DNA of 19,577 nt from Bacillota bacterium (GTDB taxonomy: Bacteria; Bacillota; UBA4882; UBA8346). Shown piece after piece: positions 7,681-14,955 of this stretch (positions within the stretch are counted from its first letter, which is position 1; each line of letters opens with the position of its first letter). The stretch lies in contig DNPP01000466.1 of the NCBI GenBank assembly GCA_003501365.1, positions 1-19,577 of the forward strand. The letters run 5' to 3'. Made by a program: the position numbers and the translations under genes. The notes below the pieces were generated by a model. That model was not told where the DNA came from. It searched no databases and worked only from the letters and a program-made list of their open reading frames with translations.

Positions 7681-8668
7681 AATAGAGACTATTGACTATT
7701 CAGCCTCAAAAATCAATTTTCTAACATTAATCGGCAATTATTTTAAGAGTAACGCCGGAATTTTAATTGCTTTTGTCCTGATGTGTGTGGTTTTAAGTAT
7801 TCTATCGCCGGCATTTTTAACCGGGAGCAATATCTTGAATGTTTTACGGCAGATTTCAACTAATGCGAATCTAGCTTTAGGAATGACGCTAGTTATTATT
7901 ATCTGTGGGATCGATTTATCGTGCGGGTCGATATTGGCGGTCGCCGGCACTTTGGCTGCTGGTTTAATCACCTTTAATCACATGCCCGTGGGGTGGGCGG
8001 TCTTGGTAGGTATTGCGGTTGGGACGGGATTGGGGCTATTTAATGGCACTGTGATAGCTAAGACCGGAATACCGCCTTTTGTTGTCACGCTAGCGATGAT
8101 GACAATGGCCCGCGGTTTTGCTTATGTTTATACCGGTGGACTTCCGGTCCGAACTTTGAATGATAGTTTTAATGTAATCGGTAATGGGTATTTGGGTCCT
8201 ATTCCGCTCCCGGTTATTTATACCACCATTCTTTATATCGGAGTAATGCTGTTGCTTTACCGGACCAAGTTTGGAAGATATGTGTATGCAGTGGGCGGTA
8301 ATCGCGAAGCGGCCCGATTTTCCGGGATTAATATCATGAGAGTTGAAATTGTGGTCTTTGCTCTGATTGGCTTTTTAGCCTCATTAAGCGGCGTAGTTTT
8401 ATGTGCGCGGATGTTTTCCGGCCAACCGACCGTTGGGAACGGTTTCGAAATGGATGCTATTGCGGCTGTTGTTTTGGGCGGCACCAGTTTTTCCGGAGGA
8501 AGCGGTACAATCGGGGGTACAATTATTGGAGTATTGGTAATTGGGGTTCTTAATAATGGTCTGAACTTATTAAATGTTTCTTCATTTTGGCAGTTAATTG
8601 TAAAAGGAGCGGTCATCTTACTAGCGGTATATATTGATACATTAAAGAAAAAGAGCGGCAAAAAATAA
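7670..8668 (+). CDS. CUT2 sugar ABC importer, permease
   Basis: Inner-membrane permease of the ribose transporter family (BPD_transp_2), probably acting as a homodimer. The 332 residues hold about eight to ten hydrophobic segments. Family marks include NILNVLRQIS, GMTLVIIICGIDLSCGSILA, the cytoplasmic coupling region GRYVYAVGGNREAARFSGI and the C-terminal GGTSFSGGSGTIGGT. The start chosen is ATG 7670, eight bases after GGGAGG; an in-frame ATG at 7649 lacks a site. It overlaps the end of the ATPase gene, indicating coupled translation, and a terminator follows. Confidence 0.96.
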   Translation: MQAKIETIDYSASKINFLTLIGNYFKSNAGILIAFVLMCVVLSILSPAFLTGSNILNVLRQISTNANLALGMTLVIIICGIDLSCGSILAVAGTLAAGLITFNHMPVGWAVLVGIAVGTGLGLFNGTVIAKTGIPPFVVTLAMMTMARGFAYVYTGGLPVRTLNDSFNVIGNGYLGPIPLPVIYTTILYIGVMLLLYRTKFGRYVYAVGGNREAARFSGINIMRVEIVVFALIGFLASLSGVVLCARMFSGQPTVGNGFEMDAIAAVVLGGTSFSGGSGTIGGTIIGVLVIGVLNNGLNLLNVSSFWQLIVKGAVILLAVYIDTLKKKSGKK

Positions 8669-8691
8669 AATTTGGATTTGGATTCATGGTT

Positions 8692-8749
8692 AAAGCCTGC
8701 GTGAGTAATAGTAAGTTCTTTGGCTTTCTATGTACTACGCAGGCCTTTT
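8692..8749 (+). terminator. Terminator of the importer operon
   Basis: GCCTGCGT (8695-8702) pairs with ACGCAGGC (8737-8744), flanked by AAA on the left and CTTTT on the right, with a long loop. It probably stops most transcripts before the chemoreceptor. Confidence 0.65.
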
Positions 8750-8768
8750 AACAATATCGCTAATTTAA

Positions 8769-8918
8769 AAAGATATCTTAGGCGAAAGGATATTCGCTGA
8801 TGGTAAACCCCTAGATGATAATACCAATGAAAAATTTTTGCGTAATGGAATTAGCTCCAGTTTTCTGGAAAATTGTAATATCTGTGGTGATTTCAAACAT
8901 CCCCTCTTTATTAGCTAG
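8769..8918 (+). other. Short open frame without start codon in the gap before the chemoreceptor
   Basis: The 8750-8944 stretch has no clear promoter or riboswitch. It does contain a 49-codon open frame that starts directly after a TAA and ends at TAG 8916, reading for example ILGERIFADGKPLDDNTNEK. No ATG and no ribosome binding site precede it and I recognise no family. It may be a gene remnant or chance. Confidence 0.15.
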
Positions 8919-8944
8919 AGGTTAATATATTGAGGAGTGACAAT

Positions 8945-10636
8945 ATGAAAATGATTCGATTTAATTCCATCGGTACTCGAATTCGATTTGGATATTTCAC
9001 TATAATTATCCTGTTTATACTTCTAGTATCGGGAATTATGGTTATGATGTTTGATTTAAATAATCAATATAATGATATTTTAAAATCGACTATTGTCGCC
9101 AATCAAATAGAGGCTGCTTTTGATTCATATACCCTCACTTTAGTTAGACAATTAGTGATCGATAGATCGCATATGTATAAAAATGGTTTTCAAGTGCGGA
9201 CTCAGGTAAAACAAGATTTGAATTATCTCGATCATTCAATATCCCTTAAAAATAATGACGGCAGAAGAGATTATGACGGGTTAGTTGCAACAATAAATAG
9301 TTATTTTGCAATAATCAAGCATATTTCAAATGATAAAAAAATGTCAATGGAGGAGGTTGCTTCTAAATATGCCGAGACCAGAAAATTAAATGATTTTGTC
9401 GTAAATGGTGTAAAAAAATTAATTACCAGCCAATTATCTTATGGCAAAGTGCTTATGCAAGAAATTAATATTAGGTCAAAGATTGCTTTAGTTATTTCAA
9501 TTATATCGGTTATATTAATTATCCTCTTTACTATAATCAATTCCCTTAAAATCTCTAATGGGATTGCGGGGACACTCAAAAAACTTTCGGAGACTGTCAA
9601 AGAAGTCGCGGAAGGAAATCTTACGATTCAAGAAATTGAGATCCAAGGTCGGGATGAAGTCTCATCCTTAGCCGGTGCTATTAATAAAATGCTTGGGGAT
9701 TTGCGAAAAGTGATTCGAAGCATCAGTAATAACAGTACTTTGGTAGCTAATTCCGCAGAGGTTCTAAAGACTAGCGCTGTTCAGAGTTCCCGTGCCAGTG
9801 AGCAAATAGCGGTTACAATGCAACAGGTTTCCAATGGGGCAGCTGTACAATCGGAAGAATCCCAAAAAACCGTTTTAGTGGTCAATCATTTGTTACAAGG
9901 CAATCAAAAGATATCCGAAGATATTTCCACAATTCTTCAATCGTCGGATAGTGCAACCCGGGCGGCTAATTCAGGTAATCAAAAATTGCAGAGTTTGATT
10001 GAACAAATTATCATTATTGAACAGAAGATCAATTTGATTCATACGGTTACTCATAATTTGGAGCGTCAATCCGATGAAATTGGCGAGATATTACAAACTA
10101 TCAACCAAATTACGGAACAAACCAATCTTTTGTCGTTGAATGCCTCCATTGAAGCAGCACGAGCCGGTGAATTAGGAAAAGGATTTGCAGTGGTGGCGGA
10201 TGAAGTGCATAAATTGGCTGATGGATCGGGTAAAGCAGTTCAAGGTATCACGGTAATTCTCCAAGACATTCAATCACAGTCCAGAGCAGTTGCTGTCAGT
10301 ATTAGTGAAGGGGTCGAGGAAGTCAAAGAAGGAACTGCAATGGCCCGTATTGCCCGTAGCTCTTTCGAAGATATTGTTAGTTTGAATGAACACGTCAATC
10401 TGCAGGTAAAAGCAATTACCAATGAAATTTTCCGCATGGTTGAAGAAATCAAGACCGTCGAAAAAATGAGCGGAGATATTGTGACAATCGCTGAGGAATC
10501 TTCCGCCGGAAGCGAAGAAGTCGCTGCAGCTGTTGAGGAACAAACAGCCAGTCTACAAGAAATTCTGGCTTATGCTTCCAATTTAACCAACATGGCCTTT
10601 GAATTGGATAATATCGTTAAACAGTTTACATTTTAA
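8945..10636 (+). CDS. Methyl-accepting chemotaxis protein
   Basis: Membrane chemoreceptor that controls CheA through CheW. In 563 residues it has transmembrane segment 1 (about 16-37), an extracytoplasmic helical sensor region (about 38-176, four-helix-bundle length), transmembrane segment 2 (about 177-200), a HAMP linker (about 200-255) and a long coiled-coil signalling domain. The hairpin tip is TEQTNLLSLNASIEAARAGE followed by GKGFAVVADEVHKLAD, close to the universal consensus. No C-terminal CheR-binding pentapeptide is seen. ATG 8945 follows GAGGAG at seven bases; an in-frame TTG at 8930 lies upstream of that site. Placed between the importer and a fructokinase remnant, it may detect the same sugar, perhaps through the binding protein at 5143 (inference). 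Confidence 0.95.
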   Translation: MKMIRFNSIGTRIRFGYFTIIILFILLVSGIMVMMFDLNNQYNDILKSTIVANQIEAAFDSYTLTLVRQLVIDRSHMYKNGFQVRTQVKQDLNYLDHSISLKNNDGRRDYDGLVATINSYFAIIKHISNDKKMSMEEVASKYAETRKLNDFVVNGVKKLITSQLSYGKVLMQEINIRSKIALVISIISVILIILFTIINSLKISNGIAGTLKKLSETVKEVAEGNLTIQEIEIQGRDEVSSLAGAINKMLGDLRKVIRSISNNSTLVANSAEVLKTSAVQSSRASEQIAVTMQQVSNGAAVQSEESQKTVLVVNHLLQGNQKISEDISTILQSSDSATRAANSGNQKLQSLIEQIIIIEQKINLIHTVTHNLERQSDEIGEILQTINQITEQTNLLSLNASIEAARAGELGKGFAVVADEVHKLADGSGKAVQGITVILQDIQSQSRAVAVSISEGVEEVKEGTAMARIARSSFEDIVSLNEHVNLQVKAITNEIFRMVEEIKTVEKMSGDIVTIAEESSAGSEEVAAAVEEQTASLQEILAYASNLTNMAFELDNIVKQFTF

Positions 10637-10660
10637 TAAGCTATGGGAGTGAGTTATGAT

Positions 10661-11304
10661 ATGTTTGATATAGTGGCTTTGGGAGAATTATTGATTGATT
10701 TTACACCATCCGGTTTATCAGCTTCCGGAGGTCAGTTATTTGAGCGAAATCCCGGTGGGGCACCAGCCAATGTATTAGCTGCAATGGCAAAAATGGGTAA
10801 AAAAAGTGCTTTTATCGGGATGGTTGGTCAAGATCAGTTTGGGCTTTTTTCAAAAAATGTGCTCCAAAGTAATGAGATTGATACTCGGGGATTAAAATTT
10901 TCGAAAACTGTCAATACAACTTTAGCCTTTGTTCATCTAGCTCCTAACGGTGACCGTTCATTTAGTTTCTATCGTAACCCCGGCGCCGATATGATGCTTA
11001 CTTCCGCTGATATTGATTTTGATCTAGTGAAGCAGACTAAAATTTTTCATTTCGGCTCAATTTCAATGACCGGGGAGCCCTCGCGAAGCGCCACTTTGGC
11101 GACAGTTAAGTTTGCCAAAGAAAACGGCATCATGGTTTCTGGCTCCGAAGGTTGTTATTACCGTTATTCGGACGGGTTCGGCCGTTTGCCCGGATTTATA
11201 TTGCCAATGCCGTGGGCGCATTAACTACTACCAAAAAAGGGGCTATCCCAGCCTTACCAAGTATGAAGGAGATTACCGATTTATTGAATAACACTCAAGG
11301 TTAA
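10661..11304 (+). pseudogene. PfkB-family fructokinase, internally deleted
   Basis: The first 160 codons read as a normal fructokinase: DIVALGELLIDF, NPGGAPANVLAAMAKMG, FIGMVGQDQFG and FSFYRNPGAD. After Ser160 (11140) the usual SYDPN...LW region and about 70 residues are missing, and the frame resumes at GSEGCYYRYSDGFGRLPGF. A second loss near 11196 removes the segment that should carry the GAGD anion hole and catalytic Asp, and it shifts the frame, ending the product at 11224. The true C-terminus, ANAVGALTTTKKGAIPALP, continues in another frame to TAA 11302. About 105 of some 320 residues are gone, so it cannot be an active kinase. The ribosome binding site (GGGAGTGAG before ATG 10661) and the remaining codons look intact, suggesting recent decay or an assembly error. 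It follows the chemoreceptor gene by 24 bases. Confidence 0.88.
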
Positions 11305-11316
11305 CTATTAGAACTA

Positions 11317-11388
11317 TTACGGGTGTGAACCCGACAAAAAGTATACCAAGTAATGGAAGATTTAAATTTTGACTATAGCTTGGCAGTT
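11317..11388 (+). pseudogene. Fragment of a LacI-family regulator's DNA-binding domain
   Basis: After the fructokinase remnant the bases read LRV (ending at 11325), then from 11329 TRQKVYQVMEDLNFDYSLA, the end of a LacI-type headpiece. The intact regulator at 16488 has VSRVLNN and TRQKVYRVMAELNYQPNEIA in the same places, and the two also match at DNA level (CGACAAAAAGTATA against CGTCAAAAAGTATA). The residues between SRVL and TRQK and the whole effector domain are missing, and the frame contains a stop. It is a non-functional scar that runs into the 3' end of the convergent deacetylase gene. Confidence 0.7.
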
Positions 11389-12064
11389 ATAAAAAAACCT
11401 CACTGTTTGTTCCATAAAAAATATCTTCCCTATTACTGATAAACTCGCAAAACTTTTCGATTACTTCCCAATTATCTTCGACATCAAACTCATAACTGTG
11501 TCCCCATATAGAAAATATCTTTGGTTCCGCAGGTTTCAATTTTACAAACTCTTCGGCTAATTTCATAAAATTGACATCATTATGGTGACAGCTGGCTTTT
11601 AGTTCCAGGAGATTAGTCTGGATATCAAAATTCTGAGTGGTTTCTACTACCCTACCATAACCGATATGGTTTTCTTTAAGGACTTGAATGACCCTATGAT
11701 CGCATGTTCCAAAGGGATAAGCCATTCCGCGAATCTTGCAATCAAACATATGCTGCAAGTTCATTTTGTCCAGCTCAATTTCATTTCGGATGGTATCCAC
11801 ATCCAGTTTCTCCAAGGAAGGGTGGCTATAGCCATGAACGGCAATTTCATGTCCCTGATATAATTCCTTTAATCCCTTCGCATTCATTCGTTTTACACAA
11901 ACGCCTTTAATGTCCCATTGATAAGTATTGCTCAACATTCCAGAGTTTAAATTAAACGTAGCTTTTAGATTATATTTATTAAAAAGCTTTATCAGACGGC
12001 GATCCTGTTCGATTCCATCATCATAGCTGAAAGTAAGCGCTTTGAGTTTGTTGTTTGGAAACAT
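11387..12064 (-). CDS. Polysaccharide deacetylase-like protein (CE4/PF01522)
   Basis: A 225-residue protein of the NodB-type metal-dependent deacetylase superfamily, which removes acetyl groups from sugars. The metal-site motif appears as TFSYDDG (Asp15, Asp16), and the second motif HGYSH gives His77 and His81. RGMAYPFG (112-119) matches the third motif region, and WGHSYEFD (187-194) lies near the C-terminus. There is no signal peptide, so it should act in the cytoplasm on small imported substrates rather than on wall polymers. ATG 12064 follows GAGGAG at ten bases, 23 bases after the esterase gene. It is last in the minus-strand operon, and no clear terminator follows. The exact substrate is unknown. 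Confidence 0.8.
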   Translation of the reverse strand: MFPNNKLKALTFSYDDGIEQDRRLIKLFNKYNLKATFNLNSGMLSNTYQWDIKGVCVKRMNAKGLKELYQGHEIAVHGYSHPSLEKLDVDTIRNEIELDKMNLQHMFDCKIRGMAYPFGTCDHRVIQVLKENHIGYGRVVETTQNFDIQTNLLELKASCHHNDVNFMKLAEEFVKLKPAEPKIFSIWGHSYEFDVEDNWEVIEKFCEFISNREDIFYGTNSEVFL

Positions 12065-12087
12065 CCTATTTATGCTCCTCTATTAAA

Positions 12088-13047
12088 TTAAATGTCCATT
12101 AAAAAAGTGAAGATTTTATCATTTAGACCCGGTATATTCTCATGCCCGTAATCAGGATAGATTATCATGCTTTTTTCGGACTGAATCTTATTGTAGGCTG
12201 CAAATTGAGTTGATGGCGGACAAACACTGTCCATAAGGCCTGTTGTAAAAAGTACTTCTCCTTGAATCCGCTTAACAAGATTCTGGATATCGATATAGCC
12301 AAGTTTGGTAAATATCTCATTCTCTCTTTTATGCATCGGATCAAATAGCCGAAAATAATCGCTGATTTCCTGGTATGCATCTTTTGCCAAATCCATTTCC
12401 CATACCCGTTTATAATCACAAAGAAATGGATAAACGGGAGCGACACGTTTAATACGAGGCTCCAGGGAAGCACAGGCTAAAGCAAGTGCTCCGCCTTGCG
12501 ATCCACCCGTAACGCATACCCTATTTTCATCAATGTCCGGCAGACTTCTAGCAATAGAAGCCAGTTCTGCAGTATCAAGAAAAATCTGTCTAAAGAGAAG
12601 ATTTTCCGGTTTGTCATCTAAACCTCTGATGATTTGTCCATGAAAAGTATTGCCCTTTACTCCGCCTACATCCTCAGATAAGCCCCCTTGACCACGGCAA
12701 TCCATTGCAAAAACTGAAAAGCCAAGCGCTACATAACACAGCTTTTCATTCCAATCACCAGAATTACACGTATATCCATGAAACTGTAAAACTGCAGGAT
12801 GTTTTGGAGTTGTGATTTTGGGGCGTAGATATTTGGCATGAATTCTAGCACCCTTGACACCTGTAAAATACAAATCAAAGCACTCAGCAAAAGACGCTTG
12901 AAATTCTGTTTTTATTAGTTCAATCCGAGGATCTATAGCCCTCATCTCAAGCAGAGCTTTATCCCAATAATCATCAAAGTCGGTTGGACAAGGATTTATT
13001 CCGGGATATTCTTTCAATTGCTCTAAAGGCAGATCAAAAATCGGCAT
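12088..13047 (-). CDS. Acetyl xylan esterase / cephalosporin-C deacetylase family (CE7)
   Basis: Cytoplasmic alpha/beta-hydrolase that removes acetyl groups from short oligosaccharides. The 319 residues match the family length. Visible marks are the family-specific RGQ (118-120), the nucleophile elbow GGSQGG (Ser183), Asp273 in TGLMDSVCPPST and His302 in YGHEN, a complete catalytic triad at the expected spacing. There is no signal peptide. The GGAG site lies nine bases before ATG 13047. It sits directly downstream of two sugar permease genes, which suggests that the importer brings in acetylated sugars that this enzyme then deacetylates. Whether these are xylo-oligosaccharides or other acetylated sugars cannot be decided from sequence. 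Confidence 0.93.
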   Translation of the reverse strand: MPIFDLPLEQLKEYPGINPCPTDFDDYWDKALLEMRAIDPRIELIKTEFQASFAECFDLYFTGVKGARIHAKYLRPKITTPKHPAVLQFHGYTCNSGDWNEKLCYVALGFSVFAMDCRGQGGLSEDVGGVKGNTFHGQIIRGLDDKPENLLFRQIFLDTAELASIARSLPDIDENRVCVTGGSQGGALALACASLEPRIKRVAPVYPFLCDYKRVWEMDLAKDAYQEISDYFRLFDPMHKRENEIFTKLGYIDIQNLVKRIQGEVLFTTGLMDSVCPPSTQFAAYNKIQSEKSMIIYPDYGHENIPGLNDKIFTFLMDI

Positions 13048-13102
13048 TTTTCATTGCTCCTTTATATTTAAGCCCACGGATTCAGGAAAACAATAAAAGC
13101 AT

Positions 13103-13927
13103 TTATTTCAGGGCACCTTCTGATATTCCTTCAATAATATATTTTTGTAGAAATAGATAAAGAATGAGCACTGGTATTAGTGACATCACAAGACCAGCCA
13201 TCAAAGGAGAAAAGTCCACACTATAAGAAGAGAAAAAATTATACGTTGAAAGAGGCAGTGTCTTTAATTCGGGTGATAGTAAAACTAAGCTGGGCAACAG
13301 ATAATCGTTCCAAATCCACAGAACATCGAGTACAATAACTGTGGATAAGATAGGTTTTAACAATGGCAATACAATTTGGAAAAAGGTTCGTAGTTTTGAA
13401 CATCCGTCAATAGCAGCTGCTTCCTCCAGCGCCACTGGAATCCCCTTAATGAATCCATGAAAAGTGAATATCGCAAAAGGAACACCACATCCTAAATACA
13501 TGAACAATAAAGTTTGTATAGAATCTAAAAATCCAATATTTCCATAAATCGTAACCAATGGAATCATTATTACTTGGAACGGTACTGCCATCGACGCTAT
13601 CATGATAAAAAATAGAACTTTATTAATGTTCCATTTAAAGCGGGCAAATAGATATGCCGTCATCGAAGAGAAAAGAACAATACCCAATACCCCAATTACT
13701 GTTATAATAATTGAATTCACAAACCCCATTGCAAAATTCATATCGTCGAAAGCTTGTATATAATTATCAAAGTTAAACTGGACAGGCCATGAAATAGGAT
13801 TATCCACAAATTTCTGGGTAGTTTTGAACGTATTGAGAATAATCATTAAAAAAGGTATTAAAAAAATGAACAACAACGCAAACATAATTAAGAACTTAAT
13901 GAATTCTATCCGTTTATGACCTTTCAT
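13103..13927 (-). CDS. CUT1 carbohydrate ABC permease, MalG type
   Basis: Inner-membrane permease of an oligosaccharide importer, 274 residues with six hydrophobic segments. The EAA coupling loop is LEEAAAIDGCSKLRTFFQIV (167-186), followed by LPLLKP, and WIWNDYLLP further on is typical of MalG-type subunits. Its ATG shares one base with the stop of the upstream permease (TAATG), so the two are coupled; AGAGGT serves as the ribosome site. It should pair with the product of 14811-13927 and be fed by the lipoprotein at 16257-14956. No ATPase is encoded nearby, so a shared MsmX/UgpC-type ATPase elsewhere is expected. Confidence 0.95.
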   Translation of the reverse strand: MKGHKRIEFIKFLIMFALLFIFLIPFLMIILNTFKTTQKFVDNPISWPVQFNFDNYIQAFDDMNFAMGFVNSIIITVIGVLGIVLFSSMTAYLFARFKWNINKVLFFIMIASMAVPFQVIMIPLVTIYGNIGFLDSIQTLLFMYLGCGVPFAIFTFHGFIKGIPVALEEAAAIDGCSKLRTFFQIVLPLLKPILSTVIVLDVLWIWNDYLLPSLVLLSPELKTLPLSTYNFFSSYSVDFSPLMAGLVMSLIPVLILYLFLQKYIIEGISEGALK

Positions 13928-14811
13928 TATGCATCTACCTCTACCTTTTTCATTAAATAGGCTTGAGTCAAAGCAATTACTGCAACGATTAAGAACAGAA
14001 CGATTGCTTCCGCTTGTCCAACCCCATATTCGTTTGAAAGGAAAGCTTTTTGAACGATGTGATAGGATGCCAGCTCAGTCGATCCGTATGGTCCGCCGTT
14101 TGTTAATGCTAAATTAAGGTCATAGGTTAAAAATGACCTCGAAATTGAAAGGAACAAACACACTACAATAGCAGGAATGGAAAGCGGTAATATTATTCTT
14201 ATGACTTTACTAAAACCACTTGTACCATCAATATCCGCAGCTTCCAAAATATCATCGGGAACACTCATGAATCCCGCAATATAAACAATCATAAGGTATC
14301 CCATCAGTTGCCATGCATTCACAATAACTAGGGCCCAAAATGCTTTAACGGTGTTTGTAAGCCAGGAGGTTTGAAATAATGTCCAACCGTAGTGCCTACC
14401 TAAGTAAGGTAAAACTTGGGAAAATAGAAATTGCCACAAGTATCCCAGTACTAATCCTCCAATTAGATTCGGAGTAAAGAAACCGGTTCTGATAAAATTT
14501 CGTCCTTTAATTCCCCTCGACAAAGCAAGCCCTAAAAGAAACGCACCGATATTCGCAAAGATTACTGTAAAAAAAACATATTTCAACGTAAACCATAACT
14601 GTACCAAATAGGCTTTATCATTAAATACTTCTTGATAATTTGAAAACCAAATAAAAGAATGACTGCCTGTCTGCATATTCCAATTTGTAAAAGTCAAGTA
14701 TAATCCAAATATCATTGGTATTAAAATTACAACCAAAAATGCAAATAAGGAAGGCCCTCCAAAAATTAAAAAAGTACCTAAATCCCTTAATGTACCTTTT
14801 TTTTTCATCAT
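13927..14811 (-). CDS. CUT1 carbohydrate ABC permease, MalF type
   Basis: First permease of the minus-strand sugar importer. It has six hydrophobic segments and the EAA loop LEAADIDGTSGFSKVIRIIL, then PLSIP. The start chosen is ATG 14811 (the first of two adjacent ATG codons), six bases after AAGGA; this gives 294 residues, normal for the family. The frame is open to a GTG at 14898, but that start would sit beside the intercistronic hairpin and would add an atypical leader. It lies 144 bases after the binding protein gene and overlaps the MalG-type gene by one base. Confidence 0.94.
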   Translation of the reverse strand: MMKKKGTLRDLGTFLIFGGPSLFAFLVVILIPMIFGLYLTFTNWNMQTGSHSFIWFSNYQEVFNDKAYLVQLWFTLKYVFFTVIFANIGAFLLGLALSRGIKGRNFIRTGFFTPNLIGGLVLGYLWQFLFSQVLPYLGRHYGWTLFQTSWLTNTVKAFWALVIVNAWQLMGYLMIVYIAGFMSVPDDILEAADIDGTSGFSKVIRIILPLSIPAIVVCLFLSISRSFLTYDLNLALTNGGPYGSTELASYHIVQKAFLSNEYGVGQAEAIVLFLIVAVIALTQAYLMKKVEVDA

Positions 14812-14905
14812 ACCAAATCCTTTTTTAATATTTTTAAAATTATAAGAGAAAAGGCCTAAACCTGATATCGAGATGAATCTTACTAACGTTTTCGCCACAA
14901 TTAGT

Positions 14906-14936
14906 TCGGCGCTATTGTCATAAACAATAGCGCCGA
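14906..14936 (-). other. Intercistronic hairpin after the lipoprotein gene
   Basis: A perfect 12-pair stem (14906-14917 with 14925-14936, core GGCGCTATTG) with a seven-base loop lies in the 144-base gap between the binding protein and permease genes. On the minus strand no T run follows the stem (the T run is before it), so it is not a normal terminator. It is placed like the hairpin at 6112-6143 and probably stabilises the binding-protein message. Confidence 0.7.
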
Positions 14937-14955
14937 TAACAAAAAAAATTTAACC

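Noticed and set aside
8257..8661. 134-codon reverse frame within the CUT2 permease gene
   Set aside because: It is antisense to a well-conserved permease, with no ribosome site and low-complexity proline/threonine content typical of shadow frames.
8769..8918. A 49-codon open frame as a real small gene
   Set aside because: It has no start codon or ribosome binding site and begins directly after a stop; kept only as a low-confidence note.
8750..8944. A cyclic-di-GMP or other riboswitch before the chemoreceptor
   Set aside because: I looked for conserved GEMM-type elements and a following expression platform and could not see them; the ribosome site is plainly accessible.
10270..10543. Two overlapping reverse frames within the chemoreceptor gene
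   Set aside because: Both are antisense to the conserved signalling domain and lack family features.
11320..11333. Small hairpin CGGGT-GTGA-ACCCG as a terminator for converging transcripts
   Set aside because: Only five pairs, no T run on either strand, and it falls inside the LacI-type remnant, so it is more simply explained as leftover coding sequence.
11666..11910. Forward frames within the deacetylase gene
   Set aside because: They overlap the conserved H-motif region of the reverse-strand gene and show no protein signature.
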